A stretch of DNA of 64,000 nt, taken from positions 496,001 through 560,000 of the forward strand of contig CAWIOX010000029.1 in assembly GCA_963837775.1 (NCBI GenBank). Direction: 5' to 3'. The DNA comes from CAWIOX01 sp963837775 (lineage in GTDB: Bacteria; Pseudomonadota; Gammaproteobacteria; Burkholderiales; Burkholderiaceae_D). The notes below the pieces were generated by a model. The model was not told where the DNA came from. It saw only the letters and a list, made by a program, of their open reading frames with translations, and did no database searches. A program made the translations under genes and the position numbers. Below, piece by piece: positions 10,190-18,512 of this stretch (position 1 is the first letter of the stretch; every line of letters begins with the position of its first letter).

Positions 10190-11638
10190 TCAGGCATTGG
10201 CAGTCGCATGACCGGCTGCTGACAGTGCCGGAATTTTTGCATCAACAGCTTTAGCGCCGGCAACAGTTTTCATCACGTTATAAGCCATCATCAACATGCC
10301 GGACAGATACAGCGCGCCGCCAGTAACACGGATAACGTAGTACGGATAAGTTGCCTTGACCGACTCAACAAAGGTGTAAGTCAAGGTGCCGTCAGCATTG
10401 ACTGCACGCCACATCAGGCCCTGCATTACACCGGCGATCCACATCGACGCGATATACAGCACGACGCCAATTGTTGCCACCCAGAAATGCGCTTCGATAA
10501 GCGATTTGCTATACATAGCGGTGCGACCAAACAGGCGCGGGATAAGGTAATACAAGCTGCCGATGGTAATGAAACCAACCCAACCCAGAGCACCGGAGTG
10601 TACGTGACCAACTGTCCAGTCGGTGTAATGTGAAAGCGCATTGACGGTCTTGATGGCCATCATCGGACCTTCGAATGTCGACATGCCGTAAAACGACAGC
10701 GAAACAATCAGGAAACGCAGGATCGGATCTGAGCGCAACTTGTTCCATGCACCGGACAGTGTCATCACACCGTTGATCATGCCACCCCAGGAAGGGGCCA
10801 ACAGAATAAGCGAGAACACCATACCGACAGACTGAGTCCAGTCAGGCAATGCTGTGTAATGCAGATGATGTGGACCCGCCCACATGTATGTGAAGATCAG
10901 CGCCCAAAAGTGAACGATGGACAAACGGTAAGAGTAAATCGGACGCTCAACTACTTTTGGAATGAAGTAATACATCATCCCTAAAAATCCGGCTGTCAGG
11001 AAAAATCCAACCGCATTATGGCCATACCACCACTGCACCATTGCATCCTGGACACCGGCATAGGCCGAATAGGACTTCATGAATGTTACCGGTATTGCAG
11101 CGTTATTCACAATATGCAACAACGCTACCGCCAGGATGAATGCGCCATAAAACCAGTTGGCAACGAAAATATGCTCAACCTTGCGCTTTACCAGCGTACC
11201 GAAAAATACGACCGCATAAGCCACCCAGACCAATGCAATCAGGATGTCGATCGGCCATTCGAGCTCAGCATATTCCTTGCTTTGCGTATAACCGAGTGGT
11301 AGAGAAATAGCCGCCGCCACGATTACCAGTTGCCACCCCCAAAAGGTGAAGGCAGCCAATTTATCCGAGAACAGGCGCACATTACTGGTACGTTGCACCA
11401 CATAGTAGGATGTGGCGAACAAGCCGCAACCGCCAAACGCAAAAATCACGGCATTGGTATGCAAAGGTCGAAGTCGGCCGTAACTCAGCCAAGGGATGCC
11501 AAAATTCAATTCAGGCCACGCCAGCTGCGAGGCAATCACCACGCCAACTAGCATGCCGACTACCCCCCACACCACCGCCATGATTGAAAATTGGCGCACA
11601 ACACGGTAATTATAGGTATTTTCTATAGTTTCACTCAT
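10190..11638 (-). CDS. ccoN: cbb3-type cytochrome c oxidase catalytic subunit CcoN, 482 aa
   Basis: Heme-copper oxygen-reducing subunit with about twelve transmembrane helices. Histidine-rich stretches that ligate the low-spin heme, heme b3 and CuB are visible (PLHTNAV, WYGHNAVG, GPHHLHYTALPDW, WTVGHVHSGALGW). Length is normal. It is the first gene of ccoNOQP, behind a perfect FNR-type box. Together with the ccoI/ccoS genes upstream the window holds a complete oxidase and maturation set. Confidence 0.97.
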   Translation of the reverse strand: MSETIENTYNYRVVRQFSIMAVVWGVVGMLVGVVIASQLAWPELNFGIPWLSYGRLRPLHTNAVIFAFGGCGLFATSYYVVQRTSNVRLFSDKLAAFTFWGWQLVIVAAAISLPLGYTQSKEYAELEWPIDILIALVWVAYAVVFFGTLVKRKVEHIFVANWFYGAFILAVALLHIVNNAAIPVTFMKSYSAYAGVQDAMVQWWYGHNAVGFFLTAGFLGMMYYFIPKVVERPIYSYRLSIVHFWALIFTYMWAGPHHLHYTALPDWTQSVGMVFSLILLAPSWGGMINGVMTLSGAWNKLRSDPILRFLIVSLSFYGMSTFEGPMMAIKTVNALSHYTDWTVGHVHSGALGWVGFITIGSLYYLIPRLFGRTAMYSKSLIEAHFWVATIGVVLYIASMWIAGVMQGLMWRAVNADGTLTYTFVESVKATYPYYVIRVTGGALYLSGMLMMAYNVMKTVAGAKAVDAKIPALSAAGHATANA

Positions 11639-11696
11639 GACTTTGCTCGGTTGTTTAATTCTAGTAACAATTTAATCGATTGGTTGCACTGCACAA

Positions 11697-11710
11697 TTGA
11701 TTCAAATCAA
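11697..11710 (-). promoter_or_regulatory. Perfect FNR/Anr box upstream of ccoN
   Basis: TTGAT-TCAA-ATCAA matches the FNR consensus exactly. Its centre lies 65 bp before the ccoN start codon on the minus strand. That places a predicted transcription start near 11662 if the box sits at -41.5. FNR-family activation of ccoNOQP at low oxygen is well established in proteobacteria. Confidence 0.85.
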
Positions 11711-11790
11711 GTGCGACTGGCTGGCATTGTAATTAATCAATCACTTTAATGCCATGCAAGCTTGAATAACTTTGGAAAAACAGCAAATTT

Positions 11791-11931
11791 TCACTCAGAA
11801 TCGCGCAAGATTCTCTCAGAGGCATCATCCAGGTCGTCGAACTGGCGATGGCTTAAAGCCCACCAAAATACAAGCCCGATAGCAAAAACCAAAGCCACGC
11901 TCAGCGGGATCAGCAAATAAAGAATATCCAT
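11791..11931 (-). CDS. ccoS: cbb3-type oxidase assembly protein CcoS, 46 aa
   Basis: Small one-helix protein needed for cofactor insertion into cbb3 oxidase. The start MDILYLLIPLSVAL was selected for length and for the purine-rich AAAGGGGTGGGG just upstream. The family pattern is clear: a helix with WWALSHRQFDDLD. It starts 10 bp after the ccoI stop, so ccoI-ccoS are probably co-transcribed and separate from the FNR-driven ccoN operon. Confidence 0.92.
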   Translation of the reverse strand: MDILYLLIPLSVALVFAIGLVFWWALSHRQFDDLDDASERILRDSE

Positions 11932-11941
11932 CCCCACCCCT

Positions 11942-14257
11942 TTAAATTTTGACCGGCAGCAGTGCAGCCGCCAGAGGCAAATCGTTTTTTTCACCTTCGT
12001 ATCCGGATGATGCCGCGATACGCAAGGAATTCAGTACAACCACAAGTGAACTCAGGGCCATCCCAACTGCGGCATGCCATGGCGCCAGAATGCCAAAGGC
12101 AGCGGCAGGAACGGCAATCAGGTTATACAGCAAGGCCCACCCGAGATTCTGACGAATCAATGCCAGCGACTTGCTGGTAGTTCGTACTGCATGGCTCAAA
12201 TCCAGCAAATGATTCGAAATCAGCACAATATCGCTTCTTGCCTGCGAAATCGGGGCTCCCTGCCCCATGGCAACAGAGACATCCGCCAGTGACAATACCG
12301 GTCCGTCATTCATGCCATCCCCCACCATCGCAACTATTGCACCTTGCTGCTGCAGCTTCTTGACTGCATCATGTTTTTGTTCCGGACTCAGATCGCCATA
12401 AGCTGCGGCAATGCCCAGCTCATGCGCCGCTCTGGCAACAACATCCTGCCTGTCACCCGACAGCAGAATGATTTCCTTCCCCTGCTTCCGCAAAAAATCC
12501 ATCAATGCTTTCGCATCATCGCGCAAACTATCTTCCAAGCTGAACAAAGCGATCCAGCCATTGGCATCCCCCAAAGCCGCCAGCGTCTTACCTGCATAAT
12601 CAGGCGGAATTGTAAGCGATTGGCCATGCAGATCCTGTACAAAACGCACATTGCCAAGCCGATAGCACAAACCCTGGCACATCGCCTCCACTCCCTGCCC
12701 GGCCACCTCCATGACGTCCTCAAATTTTCTTGGCATTTGTTGCGACGCAGTGCAAGACAAGGCCAGCGCCTTGGAAACCGGATGCATCGAGCCGCCAGCC
12801 AACTCGGCTGCCAAGTCACGTATTCCAATTTCATCAAGTACAGGATCGCTACGCAGAAATTGCGTACCAACCAGCCTGAGCTGGCCCTGTGTCAGCGTAC
12901 CGGTCTTATCAAAAACGAAATGCGTGGTGCGCGCCAGCGTCTCAATCGCCCTGCCGCGCGCCACCAACACGCCATGCTTGGCCAGTTGCCCGATGGCACC
13001 CGACATCACCCCCGGCGTCGCCAGCGATAATGCGCAAGGACAGGTGACCACGATCACGGTAATGGCAATCCAGAGTGCGCGCGCTGGATCAATTTGCCAC
13101 CAAACCAGACCCGCCACAATCGCAAGCAGCATAATAGCCGTCAGGAACTGACTTGCATGGCGGTCAGCCAATTGCACCAGAGGCGGCTTCTCGTTAGCTG
13201 CAGATTCCATCATCCGCACCAGCGACGACAACTGGGTCTCGTCACCCACGCGCGTAGCGGCCATCACCAGCGGCCCGCTCAAATTCATCGCACCACCGAT
13301 CAACTCGGCACCAACCGCCTTCGGCACCGGAAGAGACTCGCCGGTCATCAGAGATTCATCGCAATCACTGCCCCCCTCGACCACCAGGCCATCTGCAGGT
13401 ATCTGCGCACCCGGCAATATCAACACATGATCGCCGACATTGAGTTGCGCCGCCGTGACCCGCTCCGACTGGCGCGAATCAGGATAGGCCAGCAGTCTTT
13501 CTGCATAGAGCGGAGTCAACTGCGTCAGCGCCCTCAATGCTGATGTGCTTTTCCTATGCACCTTGGCCTCGATCATCCGCGCTGACAGTAGCAGGAACAC
13601 GAACATGATCAATGAATCGTAATACACCGGCCCACCCATGAAAGTGGCCCAAAGACTGGCAATAAAAGTAAACAGGATACCCACCGACACCGGCACATCC
13701 ATGCCGACATGGCGGTTGCGCAGATCGCGCAAAGCAGCCTGAAAAAATGGCGATGCGGAAAATATAACTACCGGCAACGTGATGAGAAGACTGGCCAATT
13801 TCAGCAAAAAATCGATATCAGGCGTCAAATCGCCATCAATCTGCGGATTTGGCACCAAATAAGCAGGGAACGCGTACATCATCACCTGCATCATCGCGAA
13901 GCCTGCAACGAACAGGCGCCACAAGCCAGCCTTGCTTTCCCGCCCCAGCACTGCGGCATCGGCACCACCCGGCAATGCGCTGTAGCCCAGATCGGCAACC
14001 GACTCGATGATCCGGTTCAAGCTGATTTTCTTGGGATTCCAGCTGATCTCGGCATTGTGGGTCGCAGCATTGATCTGAAAAGCGCTTACCCCAGCCAGTT
14101 GCCGCAGACGAAATTCAATCAATTGCGAACATGCGGAACAGCGTATGCCGCCAATCAACAACTTATCGTGGTGCAAAACCGCGTCTTGTAACGCAGCCGG
14201 AGCAACAGTGTCAGCCGGCGCAGTTGGCGCGCATTGCGTTGAGAGATTTTCATTCAT
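11942..14257 (-). CDS. ccoI: Copper-type P1B ATPase CcoI, 771 aa
   Basis: Exports copper toward the periplasm for cbb3 oxidase maturation. It contains an N-terminal HMA domain with CSAC, membrane helices, the TGES actuator motif, the transmembrane TCPCALSLATPG metal site, the phosphorylation motif DKTGTLT and the hinge GDGMNDGPVL. The domain with a CxxC and CCxGC that usually begins CcoI is missing here and is encoded by the preceding small gene. The start (MNENLS) overlaps that gene's stop by 8 bp (ATGAATGA) and has no strong ribosome site, which suggests translational coupling or a split of a once-fused gene. Confidence 0.93.
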   Translation of the reverse strand: MNENLSTQCAPTAPADTVAPAALQDAVLHHDKLLIGGIRCSACSQLIEFRLRQLAGVSAFQINAATHNAEISWNPKKISLNRIIESVADLGYSALPGGADAAVLGRESKAGLWRLFVAGFAMMQVMMYAFPAYLVPNPQIDGDLTPDIDFLLKLASLLITLPVVIFSASPFFQAALRDLRNRHVGMDVPVSVGILFTFIASLWATFMGGPVYYDSLIMFVFLLLSARMIEAKVHRKSTSALRALTQLTPLYAERLLAYPDSRQSERVTAAQLNVGDHVLILPGAQIPADGLVVEGGSDCDESLMTGESLPVPKAVGAELIGGAMNLSGPLVMAATRVGDETQLSSLVRMMESAANEKPPLVQLADRHASQFLTAIMLLAIVAGLVWWQIDPARALWIAITVIVVTCPCALSLATPGVMSGAIGQLAKHGVLVARGRAIETLARTTHFVFDKTGTLTQGQLRLVGTQFLRSDPVLDEIGIRDLAAELAGGSMHPVSKALALSCTASQQMPRKFEDVMEVAGQGVEAMCQGLCYRLGNVRFVQDLHGQSLTIPPDYAGKTLAALGDANGWIALFSLEDSLRDDAKALMDFLRKQGKEIILLSGDRQDVVARAAHELGIAAAYGDLSPEQKHDAVKKLQQQGAIVAMVGDGMNDGPVLSLADVSVAMGQGAPISQARSDIVLISNHLLDLSHAVRTTSKSLALIRQNLGWALLYNLIAVPAAAFGILAPWHAAVGMALSSLVVVLNSLRIAASSGYEGEKNDLPLAAALLPVKI

Positions 14258-14498
14258 GATCGGTTGAATTACGAGATTTACTCGCCTGATATTGCGCGCA
14301 CTGGCCAAGTGCTTCAACGGTTCTTAAAATGGCAGCGCAGCCATGACAACAGACAGCATGCGCTTGCCCGTCAAACTGCACGACGACAGCACGCTTTCGT
14401 CTGACCAGTTCGCCGCAGTGGAAGCACACGACTTTGTCAGCTGCCTGCTGTCGGCGCAACAGGGCGGCCTTAAACTGTCGGGTTAAATTAGCGAACAT
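14250..14498 (-). CDS. Detached N-terminal metal-binding domain of CcoI, 82 aa
   Basis: Matches the cysteine-rich domain normally fused to the front of CcoI-type ATPases (cation-transport ATPase metal-binding domain). Visible motifs are CFHCGE near residue 25 and CCHGCAAILRTVEALG near 49-64. It ends eight bases into ccoI, in another reading frame. The two could be a real split with coupled translation, or one gene broken by a frameshift. The former is somewhat favoured because an ATG sits exactly at the overlap and the linker region is poorly conserved. Confidence 0.75.
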   Translation of the reverse strand: MFANLTRQFKAALLRRQQAADKVVCFHCGELVRRKRAVVVQFDGQAHAVCCHGCAAILRTVEALGQCAQYQASKSRNSTDHE

Positions 14499-14796
14499 GT
14501 TTCACTAGCATAACTACAAGAGCGCAGGTACTACGCATTCTGCCGCCCCATTTTCAAAATTAACGGCTAATTTTACAGTCGGACCGGCTTCAATCGGCAC
14601 AATAATTCCAGAAACAACAAAAGACTTTAGCAATTTACCCCATCATCAATCCTTATTTATTGACTGCCAACCATATGTCCATATTGCATAATGTTCAATA
14701 AGCCCCTAAATTAGCTGACATTTTGAGCGTTACACGCTTGATGAATGATGTGCCGACCACAGCAGCATTGCCCCAGCAAGGACACCACAAGCCGCC
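14499..14796. other. Divergent intergenic region between ccoI and the GGDEF gene
   Basis: 298 bases without a supported gene. It must hold promoters for the ccoI side (minus) and the cyclase side (plus). No FNR box was found. A -10-like CATAAT occurs near 14690, but no well-spaced -35 was seen. Confidence 0.5.
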
Positions 14797-16372
14797 ATGC
14801 AACAAAAACCAGACAATCACCGGCCACAAAATACTGCCGATATCGCACGCGAAACATTTCGCCGGCTTGCCACACAACGCATCGCCCCGACACCGGACGC
14901 CTACCGCGCCACCTACAATGAAGTCGCCGGCATCGCCAACGAAGTCAATGCCGAACAGGTGCTCACCCATCTGGCAGACACGCTGGCTCGCAGCAATGGC
15001 AGTGTTGCAGATGCTGGCCGACGCCTCAAGCGCGCACTGGAAAGCAAGGACTGGGCTGACTGCAACAAAGGTCTCGACAACTTGATTGACAAGCACCTGA
15101 GCAGCGGGCCGGCCGCCGCCACACCGACCGCCATCGCTGCCAGCACCCTGCCCGCAGCACAACAAGCAGCACCAACCCGCCTGTTAAACGAATTGCTGGT
15201 TCGCACGCTGACCTTCGCCATACCAGCCTTACTGCCAGCAACATCGCCACTGGTCGATGAATCGGAGTCGCTCGGCAATGCGGTCAAACAAGCCCAGACC
15301 GAGCAGGCGCTCAATGACATCGCCGCCAAGCTCAAGCAACTGTGCTTCCGGATCGAACTGCAAAGCGGCGACAGCGCAGAGCAACAGGAGTTGCTGCTGC
15401 GCCTGTTCAAACTGCTGCTCGAAAACGTCGGCGAACTGCTGGACGACGATTGTTGGATGCACGGCCAGATTCACATGGTGAAAAACCTCATTTCAGGCCC
15501 GATCAATTACCGCGACCTGGAAGACGCCACGCGCAGCCTGAAAGAAGTGATCTACAAGCAGGGCGTGCTCAAGCACAGCCTGTCCGAAGCCAAGGGCACG
15601 CTGAAGAACATGATGTCGACCTTCATCGAACGCCTGGGCGTCGTAGCCGAGAATTCGAGCGACTATCATCAGAAAATCGACCTCTACACCAAGAAAATCA
15701 GCCAGACCGAAGATATCGATGTACTGCACAACATCCTCAACGAAGTCCTGCGCGAAACCCGTATCGTCCAGACCGAGGCCTTGCGCTCACGCGACGAGAT
15801 GATCGCCGCACGTCATGAAGTACAGGAAGCCGAATCACGCATCCAGCAACTGGAATCCCAACTGCAGCAGATGAGTGAACTGGTGCGCGAAGATCAACTG
15901 ACCGGCAGCCTGAACCGGCGCGGACTGGATGATGTGTTCGAGCGCGAACTGGCGCGCAGCAAGCGGCGCCAGACACCACTCTGTGCGGCAATGCTCGATC
16001 TGGACAATTTCAAAAAACTCAATGACACCCACGGCCACAGCCGCAGGCGACGAAGCGCTGATCCATCTGGTGCGCGTGGCCAAGGAAACCATCCGCCCGA
16101 TGGACATCATCGCCCGCTTCGGCGGCGAAGAATTCGTGATCCTGTTCCCCGAGACCACTATCTACGATGCCTCCGTGGTGCTGACCCGCTTGCAAAGAGC
16201 GCTGACCAAACATTTCTTCCTGCATGAAAACGAACGACTGCTGATCACCTTCAGCGCCGGCGTCGCACTGTGCGGCGCCGACGAAGAAGCCGCCACCGCC
16301 CTCAAGCGCGCCGACGAAGCCATGTACAAAGCCAAGAAAGCCGGCAAGAACCGGGTGATCTCGGCGGAATAG
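14797..16372 (+). pseudogene. GGDEF diguanylate cyclase, frameshifted in the catalytic domain
   Basis: It would make cyclic di-GMP from GTP. A long N-terminal helical region (about 350 residues, coiled coil with QQLESQLQQM near its end) precedes the GGDEF domain. The frame from 14797 reads DLDNFKKLNDTHGH and then shifts at about 16037-16042, where one extra base sits in the segment normally reading GHxAGDEAL. The other frame carries the active site RFGGEEF and the end of the domain (YKAKKAGKNRV). Removing one base gives a 524-residue protein of normal layout. As written, translation stops at 16227 without the active site. It could be a base-calling error or true inactivation. Confidence 0.8.
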
Positions 16373-16709
16373 GCAACGGACAAGGGAAGCACTGCTCCAC
16401 GAAAGTCACGAAAATCACGAAAAAAGACCAACAGGAGAAAAATGACTGTCCGTTATTTCGGGCAAACAGAGAAATCGTGACTATTCACAAGCCCCCCGGC
16501 AGCCAACCAGTCGAAAACGCGATTGACGCCCGCCGATTCAACCTGACTGGCCATCAAAATTTCTGATCAAAATAACAAATGGTACGATCGAAATTACAGC
16601 TACACGAGCATTCCGACACCAAATAAATACCCCACCCTGTATATTTTCACGCCCAATAGATATATGCGGGAATGGCACTTTTTTAATACATACCCCCATA
16701 TTTTCCAGA
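16373..16709. other. Intergenic region upstream of the IS66-family element
   Basis: No supported gene. It contains a short direct repetition of the CACGAAA type near 16405-16425 and an AT-rich stretch toward the insertion site. Its right edge was joined to 18186 before the insertion element arrived. Confidence 0.5.
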
Positions 16710-16734
16710 AAATACAGGTAACTCCCCAGGTACC
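16710..16734. repeat. Left end of IS66-family element: target duplication plus inverted repeat
   Basis: AAATACAG (16710-16717) is the 8-bp target duplication. GTAACTCCCCAGGTACC (16718-16734) is the left terminal repeat, identical in complement to the right end over 17 bases. Confidence 0.95.
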
Positions 16735-18177
16735 CGAATTCGAACCATCTCGCTATCTTGGTGTCCCAGCGTCCATGAATGCCAAAGACCGACGAATCGC
16801 AAAACTTGAGGCAGCCCTCGCGGCGCGTGATGCGCTCATTGCCAGGCTATCGGTCCGGATCGAAGAACTGGAACGCCGTCTGGGCTTAAACAGCACCAAC
16901 AGTTCAAAGCCACCCGGCAGCGATGGTTTAAGAAAGCCGGCACCGCAAAGTTTGCGCGAAAAAAGCGGCAAGCCAAGCGGCGGGCAACTTGGGCACCAGG
17001 GCGACACACTCAAACAAGTGGCACGGCCAGATTTGGTGATCTCGCATGCGATCACGCACTGCCCGCACTGCGCCACCGATCTGCAACAAAGCGCCGTCGT
17101 GGGCATCAGGAAACGGCAGGTCTTTGACATTCCGGAACCGCAGATCCATGTGACCGAACACCAGGTGCACATCAAGCGTTGTCCCTGCTGCGATACGCAC
17201 GTGATGGCCGACTTTCCGCAAGATATCCAGGCACCGGTGCAATACGGCCCCCGCGTCAAGACACTGGCGGTGTATATGCACCAGCAGCAAATGATTCCCG
17301 AAGACCGGTTGCAGGTGCTATTTCAGGATGTGTTTGGCCTGTCCATCAGCACGGCCACCCTGACTGGCAACAGTATTGCATTTGCAGAAAAAGTGACGCC
17401 ATTGACACACCTCATTTTGGAACAATTGCGCAAGGCGCCGGTGAAGCATCTGGATGAGTCCGGCTTGCGCGTGGCGGCAAAGCTGCACTGGTTACACGTG
17501 CTGTGCAATGAACAATGGACCTATTACCGGGTCGCCGAAAAGCGCGGCGACCTACCGCAAGGCCTCACGGGCATACTGGTCCACGATCACTTCAAGCCGT
17601 ATTACAAGCTGGCCGATGTGGATCACAGCCTGTGTGGCGCCCACCATCTGCGCGAACTCAAGGGCTTGGAAGAGATCGACCAGGAACCCTGGGCCGGATC
17701 AATGACCAGGCTGCTCAAGTCGGCATGCCACCTGACCCACCAAGGCGCGGTGTGCGCGGCCAGAATCGCGCGTATCCGGCGTCTCTATGACGCCATCGTG
17801 GAACAGGGCGTGTTCTTTCACGAACGGCAGCCCCCCTTGCAGACAGGGCTGCGGGGCCGCCAGAAACATCGTCCTGGCCACAATCTGGCGATTCGTCTGC
17901 GCGATTACAAAGAAGACGCCCTGCGCTTCTTGTCCAACATCCACGTTCCCTTCACCAACAATCAGGCCGAGCAGGATGTGCGCATGATCAAGGTCAAACA
18001 GAAAATCAGTGGCGGCTTTCGTACCCTGTCAGGGGCGCAAGTGTTCGCCATCACGCGAACATTCCTCTCCACCATGCGCAAACAAGGCGTCAACCTGTTT
18101 CAGGCAATATTGAATCCGACTCTTGCAAATTTCTCGTGCGAATGTAAGTGAGGGCGGCGAGGTACCTGGGGAGTTAC
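16718..18177 (+). mobile_element. Complete single-ORF IS66-family insertion sequence, 1460 bp
   Basis: The element is bounded by perfect 17-bp inverted repeats and flanked by an 8-bp direct duplication (AAATACAG), the duplication length typical of IS66. It carries only the large transposase and lacks the tnpA/tnpB accessory genes, as in the ISBst12 subgroup. Identical ends, identical duplications and an intact transposase suggest recent transposition. It sits between the cyclase gene and fliC, 204 bp upstream of the fliC sigma-28 promoter, in the same orientation as fliC. Confidence 0.95.
16775..18151 (+). CDS. tnpC: IS66-family transposase, 458 aa
   Basis: DDE transposase. The start at MNAKDRRIAKLEAAL is inside the element; the frame is open further upstream but that part lies outside or within the terminal repeat. 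An N-terminal coiled coil and the family motif LNSTNSSKPPGSDG come first, then a zinc-binding stretch (CPHC, CPCC). Next are the catalytic acids in KHLDESGL and LVHDHFKPYY, and the C-terminal signature PFTNNQAEQDVRMIKVKQK. No internal stop or frameshift. Confidence 0.95.
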   Translation: MNAKDRRIAKLEAALAARDALIARLSVRIEELERRLGLNSTNSSKPPGSDGLRKPAPQSLREKSGKPSGGQLGHQGDTLKQVARPDLVISHAITHCPHCATDLQQSAVVGIRKRQVFDIPEPQIHVTEHQVHIKRCPCCDTHVMADFPQDIQAPVQYGPRVKTLAVYMHQQQMIPEDRLQVLFQDVFGLSISTATLTGNSIAFAEKVTPLTHLILEQLRKAPVKHLDESGLRVAAKLHWLHVLCNEQWTYYRVAEKRGDLPQGLTGILVHDHFKPYYKLADVDHSLCGAHHLRELKGLEEIDQEPWAGSMTRLLKSACHLTHQGAVCAARIARIRRLYDAIVEQGVFFHERQPPLQTGLRGRQKHRPGHNLAIRLRDYKEDALRFLSNIHVPFTNNQAEQDVRMIKVKQKISGGFRTLSGAQVFAITRTFLSTMRKQGVNLFQAILNPTLANFSCECK

Positions 18178-18185
18178 AAATACAG
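18161..18185. repeat. Right end of IS66-family element: inverted repeat plus target duplication
   Basis: GGTACCTGGGGAGTTAC (18161-18177) is the right terminal repeat, and AAATACAG (18178-18185) is the second copy of the 8-bp target duplication. Confidence 0.95.
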
Positions 18186-18381
18186 GCAACTTCTCAGCCC
18201 ACCTCGTGAGCAGATTCTAATTCCCGCTCCCGTTTGCCGGTTTGGGCAAAAGCGCACCCGGCTGCGATCGCCACATGATTGGCTGCGCTGTCCGGTCAGC
18301 CAGGCTGCATGAGTTGCGGGCGTTCGCGCCCGGACGCGTCCATACAACCTGCCTCCCGCCAAAAAAAATATTGCCTCACCC
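18186..18381. other. Leader region between the IS66-family element and the fliC promoter
   Basis: No supported gene. A small perfect hairpin with a TTCG tetraloop (CGGGCG-TTCG-CGCCCG, 18317-18332) is present, with no T-tract after it. Confidence 0.4.
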
Positions 18382-18408
18382 TAAATTTTTCCAGACAGCA
18401 ACCGATAC
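18382..18408 (+). promoter_or_regulatory. Sigma-28 (FliA) promoter of fliC
   Basis: TAAA (18382-18385), 15 bases, then ACCGATAC (18401-18408). This matches the TAAA-N15-GCCGATAA consensus with two changes in the -10 part. It lies 104 bp before the fliC start codon. fliA and flgM are both present in the window. Confidence 0.8.
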
Positions 18409-18512
18409 AAGTAGCAACAGCGGTTTAAATGCTTCATGAAAACTGGAAGCAGACCAAAGTTGACGGCACATCTGCCGGAATGTATTGGAATCAAGAAATT
18501 CAGGAGAATCAA

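Noticed and set aside
14707..14733. TAAA-N15-AGCGTTAC before the diguanylate cyclase as a sigma-28 promoter
   Set aside because: Only half of the -10 bases match the consensus, unlike the three accepted promoters.
16664..16774. Extended transposase start upstream of the IS66-family element
   Set aside because: Those codons lie outside the element or in its terminal repeat, so they cannot belong to the mobile gene.
18317..18332. TTCG-loop hairpin before fliC as a terminator
   Set aside because: Only six pairs and no following T-tract.
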